A stretch of 64,000 bases of DNA from Microthrixaceae bacterium (GTDB taxonomy: Bacteria > Actinomycetota > Acidimicrobiia > Acidimicrobiales > Microtrichaceae), in NCBI GenBank assembly GCA_023958095.1, contig JAMLGJ010000018.1, positions 1 to 64,000 on the forward strand, in the 5' to 3' direction. The translations under genes and the position numbers were made by a program. The notes beneath the pieces are model-generated. The model saw nothing but the letters and a program-made list of their open reading frames with translations. It was not told the origin of the DNA and made no database searches. Below are positions 59,935 to 64,000 of the stretch, piece after piece. Every line of letters begins with the position of its first letter. Within the stretch, counting starts at the first letter, position 1.

Positions 59935-61612
59935 GCACGAGCCGGCCGCACTGGACCTGCTGGTGGTGGGTTCGGGTGTGGCGGGCCTGTCCGCAGCCGT
60001 GCGGGCGGCGACCTCGGGTGGGCTGCGCACCGGACTGGTCACCAAGGGCGACCTGGACGATGCCACCACGCGCTGGGCCCAGGGAGGTGTGGCCGCGGCA
60101 CTGGGTGCCGATCCGTCCGCGGCCGACTCGCACCTGGCCGACACGCTCGCCGCGGGTGCGGGTCTCTGCGATCCCGAGTCGGTGCGGGTGCTGGTAGAGG
60201 AGGGCCCCGGCCGTGTCGAGGAGCTGATGGCGCTCGGGGCGGTGTTCGACCGGGATCCGAAGGGCCGGCTCGAGCTGGCACGCGAAGGGGGTCACTCCGT
60301 GCCGAGGGTCCTGCACGCCGGTGGAGCCGCCACCGGTGCGGAGATCGAGCGGGCGCTGACCGAGGCCGTCGTGCGCACGGCGGTGTCGATCCACACCAGG
60401 ACCTTCCTCGAGGAGCTGCTCGTCAGCGACGGCGTCTGCGTGGGCGCGCTCTGTGTCTCCGCCGACGGCCGGCGCCACAGGATCGAGGCCCGAAACGTGC
60501 TGCTGGCCGCCGGTGGTGCCGGCCAGCTGTACTCGGTCACGACCAACCCGAGGGGTGCCACGGGGGACGGCGTCGCCGCGGCGATGCGGGCAGGGGCGTT
60601 GGTGGCGGACCTCGAGTTCATCCAGTTCCATCCCACCGCCCTCCATCACGAACGCTCACCCCGGCCGTTGCTGACCGAGGCGCTGAGGGGCCACGGAGCC
60701 GTTCTGCGCAACGACCGCGGGGAGCGCTTCGTCGACGAGCTGCTGCCCCGCGACGTCGTGTCGAGGGCGATCCTCACCGAGCTCTCCGATGGAGGATCCG
60801 ACAGCGTCTTCCTCGATGCCCGGGGACTCGAGTCGTTCGGGAAGCGCTTCCCGACGATTGCCACGGTGTTGGAGTCGGTCGGACTGGATCCGAGTCGGGA
60901 CCTCCTGCCGGTGCACCCGGCTGCACACCACCTCTGCGGCGGCGTGCTCACCGACCTGGACGGGGCCAGCTCCCTGCCGGGCCTGTGGGCATGCGGTGAG
61001 GTGGCCTGCACCGGGGTCCACGGGGCCAACCGGCTGGCCTCGAACTCGCTGCTGGAGGGAATGGTCTTCGCTCCCCGCGCGGTCGAGGCGATCCTCTCGG
61101 GCCGTACCGGCCCGCGCAACACGGGCGCGATGACCGGCACCGCCGATTCCACCCCGGGCGGTCCGGTACCTCGCACGGGGATCGACTTCAGTTGCGCTCC
61201 CGCAGAAGCCGAACCGCCGGGCGACGGAGCGGACCCCCCACCTGTGCTGCTGGCGGCGCTGCAGGAGGCGATGACCGCCGGAGCAGGGGTGATGCGCTCC
61301 GGTGACTCCCTGGAGGAGGTGGCGCGGCGGCTCGTGGTGATCGAGTCCCGGCTTCACGCACTCCCGGCGCCCCGGTCGCAGGACCGGCCCGCGGAGGCCA
61401 TCGAGCGAGCCGAGCTCGCGAACCTCCTGTTGGTGGCGCGGGGAGTGGTCGCTGCGGCCACTGCGAGGGAGGAATCACGCGGCACCCATTGGCGCGAGGA
61501 CCATCCGCTGACGGATCCGATGCAACGCCACAGGGCGGTGATCGGATGTCGAACGGGTGTCTCGACGAAACCTCCACACGATCCGACAGGGAGTTCCACC
61601 GACCATGACTGA
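59924..61612 (+). CDS. nadB: L-aspartate oxidase
   Basis: 562 residues. It oxidises L-aspartate to iminoaspartate with FAD in NAD synthesis. FAD-binding LLVVGSGVAGLSAAV near 12-26, TRWAQGGVAAALG, the substrate-loop HERSPRPLLTEALRGHGAVLRNDRGERF, CGGVLTDLDG, and TGVHGANRLASNSLLEGMVF. The C-terminal helical segment follows a Pro/Glu-rich stretch. The quinolinate synthase gene nadA is not present in the window. Confidence 0.95.
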   Translation: MPAEHEPAALDLLVVGSGVAGLSAAVRAATSGGLRTGLVTKGDLDDATTRWAQGGVAAALGADPSAADSHLADTLAAGAGLCDPESVRVLVEEGPGRVEELMALGAVFDRDPKGRLELAREGGHSVPRVLHAGGAATGAEIERALTEAVVRTAVSIHTRTFLEELLVSDGVCVGALCVSADGRRHRIEARNVLLAAGGAGQLYSVTTNPRGATGDGVAAAMRAGALVADLEFIQFHPTALHHERSPRPLLTEALRGHGAVLRNDRGERFVDELLPRDVVSRAILTELSDGGSDSVFLDARGLESFGKRFPTIATVLESVGLDPSRDLLPVHPAAHHLCGGVLTDLDGASSLPGLWACGEVACTGVHGANRLASNSLLEGMVFAPRAVEAILSGRTGPRNTGAMTGTADSTPGGPVPRTGIDFSCAPAEAEPPGDGADPPPVLLAALQEAMTAGAGVMRSGDSLEEVARRLVVIESRLHALPAPRSQDRPAEAIERAELANLLLVARGVVAAATAREESRGTHWREDHPLTDPMQRHRAVIGCRTGVSTKPPHDPTGSSTDHD

Positions 61613-62495
61613 CGGTTCCCCGACCAGCGATTCCGAACAGGGCGACAACTGGCTCCATCCGCCGCCCCACGCGGTGCGCGCAGCGGTCACCGCGGCGGTC
61701 GCGGAGGACCTCACACCGCTCGGGGACCTGACCGCGGCGCTCTTGCCCTCCAAGCGCTCCGAGGCACGGATCGTCGCCAGGGCGGCGGGACGCATGGCGG
61801 GCTCGCGCTGTGTCACCGAGAGCTTCGCCCAGATCGACCCGGCGGTGTCCGTCCGGTGGAACGTGCGCGAGGGGAGCGCGCTCGAACCCGGAACCGAGTT
61901 GGCGGTCGTGAGCGGACCCCTGCGCTCCATCGTCACCGCGGAGCGGACGGCACTCAACTTCCTGGGTCATCTCAGCGGGGTGGCCACCCTCACCGCCCGC
62001 TTCGTGGATGCGGCCGGCGCCGCCGGCACGGCGCGCATCTGGGACACCCGCAAGACCACGCCGGGTCTTCGGTCGCTCGAGAAGGCAGCGGTGCGTGCCG
62101 GCGGTGGCCGCAACCACCGAGGCAACCTCTCGGACTGGATGCTCGTGAAGGACAACCACCTCGACGGGATGTCGATCAGCGCCGCCGTCGAACGAGCCCG
62201 CGATCTGTGGCCCGGCCGCACGGTGCACGTCGAGTGCGACACGGTGGACCAGTGCGCCGAGGCAGTGCGTGCCGGCGCGGATGCGCTGTTGTTGGACAAC
62301 ATGGACCCGGCGACGGTCAGGGAGTGCGTGGAGTTGGCCGAGAGGGGAACGACCGGGCGCAGGCCGCTGCTGGAGGTGTCGGGCGGTGTCGAGTTGGATT
62401 CGGTGGGGGCCTACTCCGCGTGTGGGGTCGACCAGATCTCGGTGGGGGCGATCACCAACTCGGCTCCGGTGCTGGACGTCGGCCTGGACATCTGA
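61605..62495 (+). CDS. nadC: Nicotinate-nucleotide pyrophosphorylase (quinolinate phosphoribosyltransferase)
   Basis: 296 residues from the ATG overlapping nadB, preceded by AGGGAG. It turns quinolinate and PRPP into nicotinate mononucleotide. Motifs: LTPLGDLTAALLP, ERTALNFLGHLSGVATLT, RIWDTRKTTPGLRSLEKAAVRAGGGRNHRGNLSDWMLVKDNHL, and LEVSGGVELDSVGAYSACGVDQISVGAIT. Length typical. The frame extends 16 codons upstream in nadB, not needed. Confidence 0.96.
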   Translation: MTDGSPTSDSEQGDNWLHPPPHAVRAAVTAAVAEDLTPLGDLTAALLPSKRSEARIVARAAGRMAGSRCVTESFAQIDPAVSVRWNVREGSALEPGTELAVVSGPLRSIVTAERTALNFLGHLSGVATLTARFVDAAGAAGTARIWDTRKTTPGLRSLEKAAVRAGGGRNHRGNLSDWMLVKDNHLDGMSISAAVERARDLWPGRTVHVECDTVDQCAEAVRAGADALLLDNMDPATVRECVELAERGTTGRRPLLEVSGGVELDSVGAYSACGVDQISVGAITNSAPVLDVGLDI

Positions 62496-62561
62496 GCCCG
62501 CGGCGGACTTCATCGTGCGGCACCACCTCGGCCAAGCTGTGCCTGACCGCATCCACTACTG

Positions 62562-63359
62562 ATGGAGTGTCCAGTGCTGCTCGTCATCGACGTCGGCAAC
62601 ACCCAGACCGTCGTCGGCCTCTACAACACCGGGGAGCGCAGCCACGAGCTGCTCGACCACTGGCGTCTCGCGACGCGCCCGGACCGCACCGGCGACGAAC
62701 TCGCCCTGGTGCTGCGCGACCTGCTGGCCACGCGTGACCTGGAGCTCGCATCCGACGTGGCCGGGGTGGCCATCTCCTCGGGGGTTCCCGTGGTGACGGC
62801 GGAGCTCCGGCGGGTCTGCGAACGCTACATCGGGATCGAGCCGGTCGTGCTGGGCGCCGGTGTGCGCACCGGGATGCCGGTTCTGTACGACAATCCCAAG
62901 GAGGTCGGGGCGGACCGGATCGCGAACGCGGTCGGCGCGCACGACCTCTACGGCGGTCCGACCATCGTGGTCGACTTCGGCACCGCCACCACCTTCGACG
63001 TGATCTCCGCAGGTGGGGAGTACCTGGGTGGGGCGATCTTCCCGGGCATCGAGATCTCCCTGGATGCGCTGTTCGGCAGGGCCGCCGCACTGCGCCAGGT
63101 GGAGCTGGTCGAACCCCGGAACGTGATAGGCAAGACCACCGTGGAGTCCGTCCAGTCGGGAGCCCTCTACGGGTACTCGGCGATGGTGGACGGCATGTGC
63201 GCCCGCATCGAGGCGACCCTCGGCGAGGCGACCATCATCGCCACCGGTGGTCTCGCCCCGCTGATCGCCTCGGTGGCCGAGTCGATCGAGTACACCGAAC
63301 CGTGGCTGACCCTGCACGGCCTGCGGCTGATCTGGGAGAAGAACTCCGACCGTGACTGA
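62562..63359 (+). CDS. coaX: Type III pantothenate kinase
   Basis: 265 residues; a GTG four codons on is an alternative start. It phosphorylates pantothenate, first step to coenzyme A. Motifs: LLVIDVGNTQTVVGLY near 6-21, GADRIANAVGAHDLYGGPTIVVDFGTATTFDVISAGGEYLGGAIFPGI, and IATGGLAPLIA. It follows nadC by 66 nt and overlaps lysS by 8 nt. Confidence 0.96.
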   Translation: MECPVLLVIDVGNTQTVVGLYNTGERSHELLDHWRLATRPDRTGDELALVLRDLLATRDLELASDVAGVAISSGVPVVTAELRRVCERYIGIEPVVLGAGVRTGMPVLYDNPKEVGADRIANAVGAHDLYGGPTIVVDFGTATTFDVISAGGEYLGGAIFPGIEISLDALFGRAAALRQVELVEPRNVIGKTTVESVQSGALYGYSAMVDGMCARIEATLGEATIIATGGLAPLIASVAESIEYTEPWLTLHGLRLIWEKNSDRD

Positions 63360-64000
63360 TCCAGGGCCCGAGGCCGACACCGTGCAGCCGTACACCTACG
63401 ACGTCGACGCGACCGCCGCTGGGATAGCGGCGGAGTTCCCGGACCTCGAGCCGGGCACCGAGACCGGTCGCGTCGTGTCGATCGCAGGGCGCCTGATGCT
63501 CCGCCGGGTGCAGGGCAAGCTCGCCTTCGGCACCATTGCGGACTCCTCGGGGCGCATCCAGTTGTTCGCCGCTGCGAAGACCACCCCCGGGTTCGAGGCG
63601 TTCTGCTCGCTCGACCTGGGGGACTGGATCGGGGTCCGCGGCGAGGTCATGACGACACGTCGCGGCGAGCTGTCGGTGCGTGTCGACCACTGGGAGCTGC
63701 TGGCCCACACACGTCGGGGGTTCCCCGACAAGTTCCACGGCCTCACCGACACCGACACCAGGTACCGTCAGCGCTACGTCGACCTCTGGGTCACCGAGGA
63801 GTCGCGGCGCACCTTCACCCTGCGGTCACGGCTGGTGTCGCTCACCCGACGGTTCCTCGAGGAGCGCGGCTACCTGGAGGTGGAGACGCCGGTGTTCCAT
63901 CCGATCCCCGGGGGAGCGCTGGCGACACCCTTCACGACGCACCACAACGCGCTGGACATGGACCTGTACCTGCGCATCGCCCCCGAGTTGTACCTGAAAC
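63352..64000 (+). CDS. lysS: Lysyl-tRNA synthetase, class II (5' part)
   Basis: The first 216 codons, cut by the window end. GTG start inside coaX. The N-terminal OB-fold domain (GRVVSIAGRLMLRRVQGKLAFGTIADSSGRIQLFA) and the start of the class II core (YRQRYVDLWVTEESRRTFTLRSRLVSLTRRFLEERGYLEVETPVFHPIPGGALATPFTTHHNALDMDLYLRIAPELYLK) match LysS. The usual NEGI/MAR element falls after the end. It charges tRNA-Lys. Confidence 0.95.
   Translation, partial: MTDPGPEADTVQPYTYDVDATAAGIAAEFPDLEPGTETGRVVSIAGRLMLRRVQGKLAFGTIADSSGRIQLFAAAKTTPGFEAFCSLDLGDWIGVRGEVMTTRRGELSVRVDHWELLAHTRRGFPDKFHGLTDTDTRYRQRYVDLWVTEESRRTFTLRSRLVSLTRRFLEERGYLEVETPVFHPIPGGALATPFTTHHNALDMDLYLRIAPELYLK

Overview
This is high-GC, gene-dense bacterial chromosome, best explained as an actinobacterium. 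The evidence is a WhiB protein, a SigR/RsrA-type ECF sigma and zinc anti-sigma pair, an OmpR-like regulator resembling GlnR beside two glutamine synthetases, a DUF2342 metalloprotease, a deazaflavin-type nitroreductase, paired ArsA-like ATPases, and the order DUF2342-tilS-hpt-folE-folP-folB-folK-DUF2520-panC-coaX-lysS, which I recall from mycobacteria. A member of the class Acidimicrobiia is my guess, not a proof. I see no insertion sequence, prophage, CRISPR array or rRNA. There are two tRNA genes, Pro(CGG) and Thr(CGT).

Layout. 1-12.7 kb: a small reverse operon (acyl-CoA dehydrogenase-type enzyme, aat, VOC protein), an S51-like protein, a membrane cyclophilin, lysC and asd, MazG, a CAP lipoprotein, tRNA-Pro, then two ArsA/Get3-like ATPases with a receiver protein, facing an NfeD-family protein and whiB. 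12.7-18 kb: an iron-sulfur theme, with Mrp, a SufR-like regulator, a triple 29-bp inverted-repeat iteron and erpA, followed by a Tat lipoprotein with a thioredoxin-like domain and a short 2Fe-2S/molybdopterin-type fusion. 18-24 kb: nitrogen assimilation (GlnR-like regulator and GSI facing GSII), glutamine-dependent NAD synthetase and a MarR regulator. 24.7-29.5 kb: a short primary-type sigma factor and a minimal Tad pilus locus. 29.5-39.4 kb: a DEAD/H helicase, a STAS protein, the seven-gene Mrp (Mnh) Na+/H+ antiporter operon and an acyl-CoA dehydrogenase. 39.5-46.4 kb: topA and a coiled-coil protein that share lysine-rich tails, an MFS transporter, tmk and holB. 46.4-51.4 kb: an accessory patch of regulators, small membrane proteins, an acetyltransferase and a broken gene. 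51.5-64 kb: SigR/RsrA, then a long run of overlapping cofactor and nucleotide genes (tilS, hpt, folate, pantothenate, NAD) ending in a truncated lysS.

Gene organisation is very compact. Most operon neighbours overlap by 4 nt (ATGA, GTGA, TTGA, even CTGA). Genes at transcription-unit starts repeatedly lack a Shine-Dalgarno sequence but carry a TAnnnT hexamer exactly 6 nt before the start codon; I count 12 cases, the geometry expected of leaderless mRNAs.

Most unusual items: the 29-bp iterons before erpA; the hairpin enclosing the ribosome-binding site of the tad operon; an inactivated protein-phosphatase-like protein inside the folate operon; the KKKAPA tails shared by topA and its neighbour; and the compact 2Fe-2S/molybdopterin-domain fusion.
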